Source: Natrinema salinisoli
GTDB lineage: Archaea > Halobacteriota > Halobacteria > Halobacteriales > Natrialbaceae
Direction of reading: 5' to 3'
DNA length: 64,000 nt
NCBI RefSeq assembly: GCF_020405205.1
Contig: NZ_CP084469.1
Location: 2,728,001-2,792,000, forward strand
This document shows, piece after piece, positions 1 to 8,829 of this stretch. The translations under genes were made by a program, and so were the position numbers. The notes beneath the pieces are model-generated. The model did no database searches, was not told where the DNA came from, and saw nothing but the letters and a program-made list of their open reading frames with translations. Every line of letters starts with the position of its first letter. Within the stretch, counting starts at the first letter, position 1.

Positions 1-2
1 GG

Positions 3-341
3 TATCGCTATCGCGACGGCGTCCTCGAGTGTGCGACGCAGGCGAACGCGGACGTGGTTCGCTTCCTCCGCACCGACCCGGAGATCGCCTTCGACATCTC
101 GACGAATCGGATCCCCTACCGCGGAATTAGGGGCAACGGGACCGTCGAAATCGACGACGACGGCAGGCCCGTCTTGCGGGATCTCGTCGAGCGCTACCTC
201 GACGACACGGACTCCTCGCTCGCCGAGTGGTTGCTCGACGAGGATCGCGAAGAAGTCGCTCTCCGGATCGAGCCCCGAGAGATCTACAGCTGGGACTACA
301 GCGAGCGGATGGGCGCTGGCTCGAGCGAGAAATCCGAATAG
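3..341 (+). CDS. PPOX-type flavin/F420-binding family protein (5' truncated)
   Basis: Only the last 112 or so codons are present; the start lies before the window. The readable part runs from YRDGVLE through the segment FDISTNRIPYRGIRGNG to a terminal helix rich in Glu/Arg and a tag stop. This matches the C-terminal half of haloarchaeal pyridoxamine-5'-phosphate-oxidase-like split-barrel proteins, which bind FMN or F420 and reduce small substrates. The segment 'VRFLRTDPEIAFDIS' corresponds to the strand-helix region where these proteins report residue contacts with the cofactor. Substrate cannot be inferred. It converges on the mqo gene with about 30 bases between the two stops. Confidence 0.7.
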   Translation, partial: YRYRDGVLECATQANADVVRFLRTDPEIAFDISTNRIPYRGIRGNGTVEIDDDGRPVLRDLVERYLDDTDSSLAEWLLDEDREEVALRIEPREIYSWDYSERMGAGSSEKSE

Positions 342-372
342 CAACCAACCCAGTCGGTAACGGAGTGAGGGG

Positions 373-1755
373 TCAGTCGTCGGCGCTGGGCTTGACGGCC
401 TTTTTGCCGTCGGATTCGTCCCCGCGCGGGAAATTGTCGATCGTTTCGTCGCGGAACGCCTCCTCGTCGAACTCGTACTCGCCGTCGAGGAACTCGAGCA
501 GCGTGTGCGTGTCGCGCATGGCGTTCTTGAGACACGTCGAGGCTCCCGGCGAGGGGGTGATGTTGAAGATGACGTCGTCGCCGACGATCTTGGCCTCGCC
601 CATGTCCAGGGACTTGTTCTTCGTGTCGACGATCTGCGGGCGAACGCCGCCGTAGCCCTCGGCGCGCTCGATGTCCTCGAGTTCGACGCTCGGAACGACC
701 TTCTGGACGTGGGGCAGGAACTGCTTCCGGCCGACGTTCGGGAGGTCGTAGACGAGGTTCTTGAGCACGTACGGCAGCAGGATCCGATCCGAGAGGATGT
801 TGGCGTAGCTCAGGAACGCCGCCACGTTCAGCCCGAAGACGTCGAGGAAGTCCTTCACGGTCGAGATGCGGCCGCGCTCGAGGGTCGGCACGAGTTTCGC
901 GGTCGGTCCGAACCGCGTGATAGACGAGTCGTGGACGTCCGCGTCCCCGTGGACGGCGGCGAAGGGCAGCTTCTTCATCTGGAGCGTGTAGACCTTGCCG
1001 TTCAGGAGGTCGTCCGCGAGGAAGAAGCTCCCCGCGATGGGGAGCAGGACCTTGTCCTGGCCGTAGCCGAGTTCCTTCGCCATCTGCAGGCTGTGCGAGC
1101 CGGCGGCGACGACGGTGGCGTCACAGTCGAAGCGACCGGCGTCGGTTTCGATCGTGTACCCCTCGAGCGTCGGCGTGATGTCCGTCACTTCCGTGCCGGT
1201 GAAGACGTCGACCGACGCCTCGTCCTCCGCCTCCGCGACGAACGACTTCGTCGTCTCGCCGTAGTCGACGACGTAGCCGTCCGGCGTCTGCAGGGCGAGC
1301 ATGTCCTTCGAGGGATCGCGACCCTCGACGACCTTGGGTTCGATCTCGCCGATCTCCTCGCGGTCGATCGGCCGAAGCTTCGGGAAGAGATCGCCGAACC
1401 CTTCGTCCTCGTAGCGCTCCTCGAGCTCCGCGACTTCCTCGTCGCCGACGCCGAGGACCATCTTGCTGCGCTTGGCGTGCATCTCCCGGTCGGGATCGTG
1501 GTTCTCGAGATATCCCGCGAGGAGCTCCGCCCCCTCTTTGACCTCTTCGGCCTTCTCGAGCGTGTAGTTGGTCTCGATGTCCCCGAAGTGGAGGGTCTGG
1601 GAGTTGTTCGTGTGGTGGGAGTTGATCGCCGCGATCTCCGACTCCTTCTCGATCAGCGCGATCGAGTCGATGTCGGTGAACTTCGCGGTCGTGTACAGGA
1701 GTGACGCGCCACTGATACCGCCGCCGACGATTACTAAGTCGTATTTACCAGACAT
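373..1755 (-). CDS. mqo: Malate:quinone oxidoreductase family FAD protein
   Basis: A 460-residue FAD-dependent oxidoreductase. The N-terminus carries the dinucleotide-binding GGGISG motif (residues 11-16), followed by the family signature around residues 45-60 (INSHHTNNSQTLHFGDIE). Mqo family members oxidise malate to oxaloacetate at the membrane and pass electrons to menaquinone, bypassing NAD-linked malate dehydrogenase. The second Rossmann-type strand (ATVVAAGSHSLQMA, near residue 215) and the C-terminal FAD-contact segment (ITPSPGASTCLKNAMRD) are intact. Length fits the family (about 450-500). The ATG follows an AT-rich promoter region. Malate as substrate is inferred from family membership. 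Confidence 0.85.
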   Translation of the reverse strand: MSGKYDLVIVGGGISGASLLYTTAKFTDIDSIALIEKESEIAAINSHHTNNSQTLHFGDIETNYTLEKAEEVKEGAELLAGYLENHDPDREMHAKRSKMVLGVGDEEVAELEERYEDEGFGDLFPKLRPIDREEIGEIEPKVVEGRDPSKDMLALQTPDGYVVDYGETTKSFVAEAEDEASVDVFTGTEVTDITPTLEGYTIETDAGRFDCDATVVAAGSHSLQMAKELGYGQDKVLLPIAGSFFLADDLLNGKVYTLQMKKLPFAAVHGDADVHDSSITRFGPTAKLVPTLERGRISTVKDFLDVFGLNVAAFLSYANILSDRILLPYVLKNLVYDLPNVGRKQFLPHVQKVVPSVELEDIERAEGYGGVRPQIVDTKNKSLDMGEAKIVGDDVIFNITPSPGASTCLKNAMRDTHTLLEFLDGEYEFDEEAFRDETIDNFPRGDESDGKKAVKPSADD

Positions 1756-1926
1756 TATTGGATTGTATGGGTCGGTATATCAATCGCTCGACTCCAGCCC
1801 TATAACTCATATTTTTCTGATCGAGATATCGACGACTGTCGAAACCCCTATCGACGACTGTAAGCCGGGTGTGAGATTTCGGCTTCGAAGCAGGCGATCG
1901 ACCGGTAAATTGGACTCTCCCGTCGG

Positions 1927-2145
1927 CTATCGATCATTCACGATTCGTTGACTTTCCGCGGTCGCGTCGTCGCTCCCGGCACTCGTCTCGAAAGCACCTC
2001 GTTGTTCGGCCGACTGGTATCGACATTCGACGTATCGGTGAGGGGTCGCTCGAGGTGCTACTGCGGCCGGTTCCGCCCGTAGTTCGGTCGTCCCTCCACG
2101 AGTTTCGATCAGTGCGTCGGTTTCGGACTCGAAAAGATCGGTCAC
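1927..2145 (-). CDS. Hypothetical 72-residue acidic protein
   Basis: A short reading frame starting with ATG 27 bases beyond the stop of the potassium-channel gene and on the same strand. The product is hydrophilic and acidic (many Glu/Asp), with no transmembrane segment, no cysteine pair and no motif I recognise. It occupies half of the 417-base gap between the channel and mqo. Codon third positions are not as GC-rich as in the neighbours, so it may be spurious. Confidence 0.35.
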   Translation of the reverse strand: MTDLFESETDALIETRGGTTELRAEPAAVAPRATPHRYVECRYQSAEQRGAFETSAGSDDATAESQRIVNDR

Positions 2146-2172
2146 TGGCTCGTCGCCGGCAGCGACGGGCAG

Positions 2173-3009
2173 CTATCGGCGCGAATCGAATTCCTGGTAG
2201 ATGACGTGGCCGCACGCCTTGCAGTGTGACGCGTCCCGATCGTGAGACGACAGCCCGCAGTTCGGACACGTGACGTCGACCGTCTCCTTGCGGCTCCACT
2301 CGCGGACGATCTTGCTGGCCTGCCACGGAATGACGATGATGCCCGCCAGAATCGACGCCACCGTGACCCACCGTCCCGCGGTCGTGACGGGAATGATGTC
2401 GCCGAACCCGGTGGTCGACAGCGTTACGACGACGTAGTAGAAGGCATCGCCGAAATTCGCGACCTCGGGATTGGCGGCGTGTTCCGCGCTGTAGAACAGG
2501 CCGGCGGAGACGAACAGGAGCACTAACACCGTCAACAGCAACTTCAGTGCTCGCAGGGCGTTGTCCGAAACCCGTCCGAAAAAGAACTCCGCGTCGTCCG
2601 TGAACCGATAGAAGCGGAGGACACGAACGACTCGGACCACCCGAAGAAAGCCCACGTTGGCGATCGTCGCTCCCGGCAAGAGCACCACGAGAAACGTCGG
2701 GAGAATCGCGATCAGGTCGATCACGCTGTACGCGTTCGAGAACTCCGCGAACCGATTCCCAGCGCCGTACAGTCGCAGGACGTACTCCATCAGAAAGATG
2801 ACCGCGATGGCGACCTCGAGCTGCCAGAGTCGAGCGCGGAGCGCGTCGGAGAGGGGATAGGTTTCCGCGACGAACACGGCGACGAAGGCGAGGTTCAACG
2901 CCAGCAGCGCGATATCGACCGCCTTCCCGAGCGGCGTTCGGTGATCGAGCAGATAGAACCGCACGGTTTCTCGAAGATCGCGATCCCCGGGCTCCGTTTC
3001 GGTCGTCAT
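2173..3009 (-). CDS. Voltage-gated potassium channel with C-terminal zinc ribbon
   Basis: A complete six-TM channel of 278 residues. S1-S3 span about residues 30-112. S4 carries arginines at every third position (residues 123-135, RVVRVVRVLRFYR), the voltage sensor. The pore helix and selectivity filter read TTGFGD (199-204), the potassium-channel signature with Phe in place of the usual Tyr/Val. After S6 (213-232) comes a short cytoplasmic tail ending in a zinc ribbon with CPNC (248-251) and CKAC (263-266). The tail could sense metal or redox state or bind a partner (inference). ATG start; the upstream 260 bases hold no gene. Confidence 0.9.
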   Translation of the reverse strand: MTTETEPGDRDLRETVRFYLLDHRTPLGKAVDIALLALNLAFVAVFVAETYPLSDALRARLWQLEVAIAVIFLMEYVLRLYGAGNRFAEFSNAYSVIDLIAILPTFLVVLLPGATIANVGFLRVVRVVRVLRFYRFTDDAEFFFGRVSDNALRALKLLLTVLVLLFVSAGLFYSAEHAANPEVANFGDAFYYVVVTLSTTGFGDIIPVTTAGRWVTVASILAGIIVIPWQASKIVREWSRKETVDVTCPNCGLSSHDRDASHCKACGHVIYQEFDSRR

Positions 3010-3271
3010 TCGACAGCCGTACTCCGGGAGCGAGACATGTAGGCCCTCGGATCACCGTTCGGGGACCGGTCTCGCCTCAATCGGGACGGACCCCGTAGAA
3101 GCGACCGCTCGCGTTCCGAACCGATTCGCGGGTCGGCGCGTGAGATCCGAGCCCGTACGCGTTACTCTCCGTCGTTCCCGCGCTCGAGAGTTCGAGGCTG
3201 ATATCGCGGTGGGGGTCCATCGGTCGAAACCGCGCTCGCCCGCAGCACGGACGCGATGCCGTTACACCGCG

Positions 3272-5305
3272 TCAGTGTCCGTTACGATCGCGGCCCTTCG
3301 ATCCGGACCCGTACTCCTTGAGGACGTAGAGGCCGCCGTTACGATCGGAGGCGTAGATCCAGGGCTCGCGAGGCTCCTTGTAGATCCCCCAGACGTCCTG
3401 GATACCGCCGTTTTGGTCCTCGAACTCCTCCCCGCTACGGCTGTAGCGGGCCGTTTCGACCGGATCATAGGGATCGCTGATGTCGAGGACGAGCACGCCG
3501 TCGGAGTACCAGGAGAAGTACGCCTTGTCGCGCTCGACGATAGTGTTATGCACCGAGTACGTTCCACGGGGATCACAGCTCTCGTGAGCCGGGTCGGCGC
3601 TGCAGCGCGTGTCGAACTCGCTTGCCAGCACCGGGTTCTCCTCGTCGGAGTAGTCCCAGATGCGCACGTTACCCCAGCGCTCGGGTTCGGCCGTGGCCTC
3701 GATACTCGCGCCGGTATCGCCGACGGCGAGGTCGTCGGCGCTGTCGGCGTCGAAGATCGCCAGACCGGTGGCGTGACCGACGAACAGTCCGGGGATGTCG
3801 CGCGAATCGCCGCCCATGGAGGTCAACGACTCGTCGCCCGGTTCGTTGAACACCACCATCCCGTCGTACCCGGCATCGATGGCGATCTGGGCCTTGCGGT
3901 CGAAGCGACACTGACCGCGCTGAACGACCGCGATTTCACCGTCGCCGCTGGCTTCGGGAACGCCCTCGGGATCGCACGCCAGCCCCAGGTACGTCGTGGG
4001 GCCAGCCAGCGTCTGCTCGGACAGCTCTGCGATCGGGGTAGTGAAGCCCCCCTCCGCCGCGTCGTACTCGCCGGCGTTCGGCCCGTCGGCGATGCTGAAC
4101 GAGAGCGCGAACTGGTCGAAGTCCTCCTCGGTTTCGACGACGACGCTGCCGTCCTCGGACGGCCACGCCTGGTGGCTGTTGACCTCGCCGTCGCCCGCCG
4201 TGGGATCGATCGCCTGCGAGACGAACTGGGGGTTCGCGGGATCGCTGATGTCGAGCAGGATCAGCCCGGCGTCCCAGTGGGCGAGATAGGCGCGGGTACC
4301 GTCCTCGCTTATCGTGACGTCGTGCAGCAGCCGGTTCTGCGACTGCCCGACGCCGTCGAGCAGCCAGTTGTTGATCACGTCCAGGATCACGTCGACGTCG
4401 TCCTCTTCGTGGGGATCGCCGCTGCAGAACTCGCCCTCGCACAGGTACTCGGCGCCCCAGGCGCTGACGAACTCCGGGTCGGTCGGATCGGTCAGCTCGA
4501 AGATCTGGAAGCCGCCGAAGTAGCCCTCGGACTGGAGGGCGACGTAGTCGCGCTTTCCCTGGGTGAAGAGGAACAGGTTGTGCACCCCGACGTCGACGAT
4601 GCCGAGAACGTCTCGCACTACTTCGTTGGCGTCGTCCACCTGAACCGACGCCAGATGCGTCGGATCGGTCGGGTCGTCGACGTTGTACACCTCGAAGCCG
4701 CCGGGACCGCCATCGCAGGGCTCGTTGGAGTGGACCAGAATCGCCCCGGAGTTCATGTCCGCGACCTTGACGTCGTTGATTCGACTGCCCTCCACCGACG
4801 GGAGGCTGCCGACGTAGGTCGGACGATTGGGATTGTGAACGTCGAAGACGGGAATTCCCGGACCGCGCAGGTCGTCGACGAGTCGGTCCTCGCCGAACCC
4901 CTCGCCGGTACCGCAGGGTTCCTCGAACGTTCCCAGATACGCGTAGCCGTCGAGTGCCCACACGTCCGTCGTCCCGTTCGGTAGCAAGCGCTCGCCGCGC
5001 CCAGCAACGTCGAGGTTCTTCGTGACGTCGGCGAACGGGCCGTCGCTGACGACATCGCTCGTGGCGGCGTCTCGTTCTATGAGTCGTCGACTGGGGTCCC
5101 GGACCGAATCGTCGTGACGGATCCGCTCGGACAGGTCGTCGTGGCCGTCCGACACTCCCGTCGACGGGTGGGCGCTGCTCGATCGTGGTATCGCGCCGAA
5201 ACTGCCGACGCCGAGCATCGCGAGCATCGAGCGCCGCGATACGGGCGTGCTCGAGCGGAAATCGATCGACTCCTGGTCGGTCTCCGTTGATTCTGGTGGT
5301 GACAT
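3272..5305 (-). CDS. Tat-exported LVIVD-repeat protein with inserted PA domain
   Basis: A 677-residue secreted protein. The N-terminus has a twin-arginine motif (SRRSMLAMLG, about residues 23-32) followed by a short hydrophobic stretch. Residues 70-400 contain repeated LVIVD-type blades ('IPVFDVHNPNRP', 'FEVYNVDDPTDP', 'FQIFELTDPTDP', 'LILLDISDPANP'), which form a beta-propeller. A protease-associated (PA) domain is inserted at about 418-540, recognised by IAVVQRGQCRF and YDGMVVFN. The propeller resumes with VRIWDYSDEENP and LVLDISDPYDP up to the C-terminus. Several cysteines between blades (EPCGTG, EPCDGG, YLCEGEFCSG) suggest disulfides. No catalytic residues are seen; a surface binding role is likely. 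A 391-base AT-rich spacer precedes it. Confidence 0.85.
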   Translation of the reverse strand: MSPPESTETDQESIDFRSSTPVSRRSMLAMLGVGSFGAIPRSSSAHPSTGVSDGHDDLSERIRHDDSVRDPSRRLIERDAATSDVVSDGPFADVTKNLDVAGRGERLLPNGTTDVWALDGYAYLGTFEEPCGTGEGFGEDRLVDDLRGPGIPVFDVHNPNRPTYVGSLPSVEGSRINDVKVADMNSGAILVHSNEPCDGGPGGFEVYNVDDPTDPTHLASVQVDDANEVVRDVLGIVDVGVHNLFLFTQGKRDYVALQSEGYFGGFQIFELTDPTDPEFVSAWGAEYLCEGEFCSGDPHEEDDVDVILDVINNWLLDGVGQSQNRLLHDVTISEDGTRAYLAHWDAGLILLDISDPANPQFVSQAIDPTAGDGEVNSHQAWPSEDGSVVVETEEDFDQFALSFSIADGPNAGEYDAAEGGFTTPIAELSEQTLAGPTTYLGLACDPEGVPEASGDGEIAVVQRGQCRFDRKAQIAIDAGYDGMVVFNEPGDESLTSMGGDSRDIPGLFVGHATGLAIFDADSADDLAVGDTGASIEATAEPERWGNVRIWDYSDEENPVLASEFDTRCSADPAHESCDPRGTYSVHNTIVERDKAYFSWYSDGVLVLDISDPYDPVETARYSRSGEEFEDQNGGIQDVWGIYKEPREPWIYASDRNGGLYVLKEYGSGSKGRDRNGH

Positions 5306-5696
5306 AGTGATCGTCTCACTGCGCCGGTTGCACAGTGATTGTCATTCGGATATTTCAACATCACAGATATATTTTACCACCAATGGATGTTTTCATAGGT
5401 TATTATGTGTTCTAGGACAGATATAATAATATAAGTGAGATAGTATATTTCTCGAAAATCGGGCCAGTTCCACGGTCCCGAGTTCGCCGACCGGTCGTCG
5501 AGGGGCTCACCACTCCGACTCGTCTGCTATCGCCGGTCGTGTCAGTCCATTCCACGATCGCACACGATACCAGTCAGCACGTGTACTGTGACCGGTTCAG
5601 CAGCGGGTCGTGTGACCGGAACCATCCGTCGTCCAGCGACCGACGCGGACCGGACGGAGGCGACTAGCCTTTAGGTACGCGCCGCCAGTAGCACAC
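5306..5696. other. Gene-free, AT-rich divergent promoter region
   Basis: 391 bases between two divergent genes with no convincing coding frame. Positions about 5330-5460 are strikingly AT-rich for this genome, with several ATATA/TATAA stretches (for example around 5371, 5432-5441 and 5449). It must hold the promoters for the LVIVD protein on the minus strand and the methyltransferase on the plus strand. No clear repeat or hairpin stands out. Confidence 0.6.
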
Positions 5697-6332
5697 GTGA
5701 ATTCCAAGGAGGTCCGCCGCCAGTGGGCAGAACGGTCCGGAGAGTTCTCGCCGGAGTACTACGCCTCGTACGGCTCGGACCACCGCAGCGAATCGATCCG
5801 CAGCCGTCTCGAGCGGTTCGTCGACCGAGACGCGTCCGTCCTCGAGCTCGGCTGTAGTTCGGGCCGGCACCTCGCGTACCTCTCCGAACACGGCTTCGGC
5901 GACCTGGCCGGGATCGACGTCAACGACGACGCGTTCGACGTGATGGCCGAGAGCTACCCCGACCTCGCCGCCGGCGGCACGTTCTACCACGGGACGATCG
6001 AAGACGTCGTCGCGGAATTCGGCGACGACCGCTTCGACGTCGTCTACTCGGTCGAGACGCTCCAGCACCTGCACCCGGACAGCGAGTGGGTGCTCGAGGA
6101 AATCGCTCGGATCACCGACGACCTCCTCGTCACGATCGAGAACGAAGGGGACGACGACCGCCAGCAGTCCGGAGAGCCCGACGTGAGCTACGTCAACGAC
6201 GACTTCCCCCTCTACCACCGCGACTGGAAGCGGGTGTTTACCGGGTTGGGGTTCACCGAGATCGACGTCGAATCCGGCGCTCGTGATACCGTCCGTACGT
6301 TCCGCCCTCCGGACGATGACTCTGCCCGCTGA
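5697..6332 (+). CDS. Class I SAM-dependent methyltransferase
   Basis: A 211-residue Rossmann-fold methyltransferase. The glycine-rich SAM loop reads VLELGCSSGRHLAYL (motif I, about residues 47-60), the acidic residue after strand 2 is in LAGIDVNDDAFDV, and motif IV-like YSVETLQHLHPD follows strand 4. GTG is chosen as the start because it gives the usual amphipathic helix (EVRRQWAER) before the SAM loop. Substrate unknown. Neighbours give no operon context: both flanking genes are on the other strand. Confidence 0.85.
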   Translation: MNSKEVRRQWAERSGEFSPEYYASYGSDHRSESIRSRLERFVDRDASVLELGCSSGRHLAYLSEHGFGDLAGIDVNDDAFDVMAESYPDLAAGGTFYHGTIEDVVAEFGDDRFDVVYSVETLQHLHPDSEWVLEEIARITDDLLVTIENEGDDDRQQSGEPDVSYVNDDFPLYHRDWKRVFTGLGFTEIDVESGARDTVRTFRPPDDDSAR

Positions 6333-6475
6333 TCGTCTCGAGCGGTCGATTCGGCGATCGACTCACCGACCACTCTGTCGCCCTACCGGGTCGTCCGCGA
6401 TCCGCAAAAACGGGCCGCGATGCTCGAACGGGTTCGACGGACGAGTATTATCGAATCCTGCCAGCACACCGGTTA

Positions 6476-7084
6476 TCATCCGTCCGAGTTCGCGGGCACC
6501 GGTTCCTCTTGCCCACCCTGCTCCGAATCGTCGTCGTCCGTTTCGCTCGATTCGCCCGATTCGCCGTCAGGTGATTCGTCGTTGGCCGCGCCGCCGACCG
6601 TCTTTTCGACTTCCTTGCTCACCGTCTCCTCGACCGTCTTGGTCACGTCCTCGCTAACGGTCTCCCCGACTTTTTCGGCCACGGTGTCGACTTCCTTGCT
6701 CACCGTATCGCTCACCGTTTCTTCGACTTCCTTGCTGACCGTGTCGCTCACCGTCTCTTCGACTTCTTTGCTCACCGTGTCGCTCACCGTCTCTTCGACT
6801 TCCTTGCTCACCGTCTCCTCGACACCCTTGCTGACTGTCTCTTCGACTTCTTTACTTACCGTGTCACTGACCGTCTGTTCGACCCGCTCGGCGACCTCGG
6901 TCGTCATCCAGTCGGGGTCGAACCGGGCCATCTTCCACACGACGTGAATGACGTAGGAGGCCAGTACGCCGAGTCCGAACGCCACTCCGACACCGGTCCC
7001 GACCGCAACGATGAGCGCGACCGCAGCGAAGATCATCACACCGTACGCGAGGTCGACGAGGAAATCGACGCGTGTCGGGTTCAT
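6476..7084 (-). CDS. Membrane-anchored protein with valine-every-four repeat helix
   Basis: 202 residues. One long hydrophobic segment (about 9-50, probably two TM passes with Gly-rich turn) is followed by an extended low-complexity domain. From residue 64 to 132 there are 18 valines spaced exactly four apart, then one phase shift, then eight more from 135 to 163. The common 12-residue unit is VSKEVEETVSDT, with Lys/Glu and Ser/Thr between the valines. The tail (165-202) is acidic and disordered. No family is recognised. Start chosen at the ATG of MNPTRVDF, directly before the membrane segment; a longer frame upstream has unlikely composition. Confidence 0.75.
   Translation of the reverse strand: MNPTRVDFLVDLAYGVMIFAAVALIVAVGTGVGVAFGLGVLASYVIHVVWKMARFDPDWMTTEVAERVEQTVSDTVSKEVEETVSKGVEETVSKEVEETVSDTVSKEVEETVSDTVSKEVEETVSDTVSKEVDTVAEKVGETVSEDVTKTVEETVSKEVEKTVGGAANDESPDGESGESSETDDDDSEQGGQEEPVPANSDG
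6680..6865 (-). repeat. 36-bp tandem repeat inside the tetrad-repeat gene
   Basis: Near-identical 36-base units encode the 12-residue unit VSKEVEETVSDT about three to four times in succession, with diverged units on both sides. The DNA-level identity, including synonymous positions, suggests recent unit duplication, so copy number may differ between strains. Confidence 0.75.
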
Positions 7085-7275
7085 TGTAGACACCGTTCGA
7101 AAAATTCGGCACAACCGAATTGTACGTGCATTACCGAATGAAAGTGCTCCAGCCGAAAAAACTCGTCTACTCGACGCCGGAGTCGAAGACCGTACTGCCG
7201 AGTCCGAACAGCCGTCCCGGCACAGTTCCGACGGACGACTCCCCGATCGAATCCTCCGCCCGTCGACCGTCGATA

Positions 7276-8829
7276 TCACGCCTGTACGATCGACCACCGC
7301 TGGGTATCGCCGCCGGTCCACTCGGACTGGTGGACGTTCGCTCCGTTCTCGGTCGACGACCCCTCGACCGCCAGCACGAGCCCGCTATTGACGTTCGTGA
7401 CGGTGTGGGTGCCGTCCTCGCGTTCCGCGAGCTCCCAGCGCTGGTTGTCGCCGCCGTGTCCCTCCCACTGGTGAACGTTCGCACCGGCGGTGGTCGAGGC
7501 GTCGTCGACGTCGAGGGCCTTGTGACTGTGGACGGCGACGATCTCGTAGCGTCCGTCGGCGAGTTCCTCGAGCCGCCAGCGCTGGTTCGCCTGCCCGAGA
7601 TCGTCCCACTGCTGGACGTTTGCGCCGTTCTCAGGGGAGACGCCGTCGACGTCGAGTACCTTCCCGCTGTGAGCGTTGACCAGCGTGTACGTGTCGTGTC
7701 TGGCGACGGTATCGAAACCGAGCTCGAGTCCCATGTGGTCGGAGCGGTAGTTTGGACTGCCGTCCTCGTCGTAGAACTCGAGGGGATCGCCGCTCCCACG
7801 CCAGAAGGAGGCCCGCTTCATTCCGCTGACGTCGAGTTCGAACGTGTGGTCGGGCTTGGGCTCCTCGACCAGGATATAATCGATCCGGTTCCCCGCGTCG
7901 CTGCTGTCGGCTTCGTCACAGTAGTACGGCGATTCGTCGTCGGGATCGACGAGACACCCTTCACCGAACGCGTCGTCGTTCGTTCCGGCAGCCCCCGGTT
8001 CCGGATTCCCGCCGTGGGCCTCCCACGCGTCGTACATCCCGAGGTCGTCCATCAGTCCCACGAGGTGGTCGTACTCGGTTCGGTTTCGAGCGATGTTGAA
8101 GTCGCCCATCACCATCGTGACGTTCTCGGGCCGCGTCGTCGATTCGACGAACGCGATCAGTTCCTCGACCTGGTTCCCTCGCGCCTCGTACCTGTCCGTC
8201 GGCGTGTCATCACAGAAGGGCAAGCCGCCGCCTGCGAACAGATGAGTCGAGTACAGATCGACGTTGCCGGGGCCGACGTTGATCTCGGTGTGTAACACCC
8301 CTTTCCGCGCGTAGTAGTCGGAATCGCACCACTCCGCGCCTTTCTCGTCGAACTCCATCTCGTTCGCGGAGACGATCAGCCGGTCGGCCCTGTCGCCCGT
8401 CAGGAACGTCTGGAGGCCGCTCCCGGGCCCGACGTCGTTCCACTCCGCCGTCGGACCGACGCGGTCGCGGTGAGTGGCACCGCCCGCATCGAGACCGTCC
8501 CGCACGCCGTTCCGGAACCCGTCGCCGAAGACCTCGCAGAGAGCCGCGATGTCGTAGCCGTTCGCCGCCAGCGCCTCGCCGATTTCGAACGCGCGCTCGT
8601 CGGGCTCGGGCGCGCTTTCGACGGTGACGCCGAGGATCGATACCTCGAGCAGCCACGCGTTCCACGCGAGGAGCCGGTGGTCGGGCTCTCCGGTCGGCGT
8701 CGCGCCGGCGGCCGACGAGCCGAGAGTCAGCCCCAGTAGGCTTGCAGTCGTGGCCCCAGCCCCACTGCGCAACAGGTCTCGTCGACTTCCGACGAACGCC
8801 GCATCCCCAGTATTGGTATCGTTTGCCAT
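7276..8829 (-). CDS. Tat-exported EEP-family phosphodiesterase (sphingomyelinase-like) with ricin-B lectin domain
   Basis: 517 residues from the ATG of MANDTNTG. A Tat motif (SRRDLLRSG, 15-23) precedes a hydrophobic Ala/Gly-rich stretch. The catalytic domain (about 48-370) has the endonuclease/exonuclease/phosphatase signatures: LLAWNAWLL, YSTHLFAGGG, VMGDFNIARN, DYILVEEP and the terminal SDH in YRSDHMGL. The arrangement resembles bacterial neutral sphingomyelinases and phospholipase C-like enzymes, so a secreted phosphodiesterase is likely. The C-terminal 130 residues form a ricin-B-type beta-trefoil with three QxW repeats (NQRWRLE, NQRWELA, TQRWSIV), a carbohydrate-binding module. Halophilic archaea lack sphingolipids, so the real substrate may be other phosphoesters or nucleic acid (inference). 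Confidence 0.85.
   Translation of the reverse strand: MANDTNTGDAAFVGSRRDLLRSGAGATTASLLGLTLGSSAAGATPTGEPDHRLLAWNAWLLEVSILGVTVESAPEPDERAFEIGEALAANGYDIAALCEVFGDGFRNGVRDGLDAGGATHRDRVGPTAEWNDVGPGSGLQTFLTGDRADRLIVSANEMEFDEKGAEWCDSDYYARKGVLHTEINVGPGNVDLYSTHLFAGGGLPFCDDTPTDRYEARGNQVEELIAFVESTTRPENVTMVMGDFNIARNRTEYDHLVGLMDDLGMYDAWEAHGGNPEPGAAGTNDDAFGEGCLVDPDDESPYYCDEADSSDAGNRIDYILVEEPKPDHTFELDVSGMKRASFWRGSGDPLEFYDEDGSPNYRSDHMGLELGFDTVARHDTYTLVNAHSGKVLDVDGVSPENGANVQQWDDLGQANQRWRLEELADGRYEIVAVHSHKALDVDDASTTAGANVHQWEGHGGDNQRWELAEREDGTHTVTNVNSGLVLAVEGSSTENGANVHQSEWTGGDTQRWSIVQA

Noticed and set aside
505-1704. Long antisense frames over mqo, LVIVD, cox, MoxR-cluster and hyu genes
   Set aside because: They are Arg- or Val/Asp-biased shadows produced by GC-rich codon usage on the real strand and lack domains or start signals.
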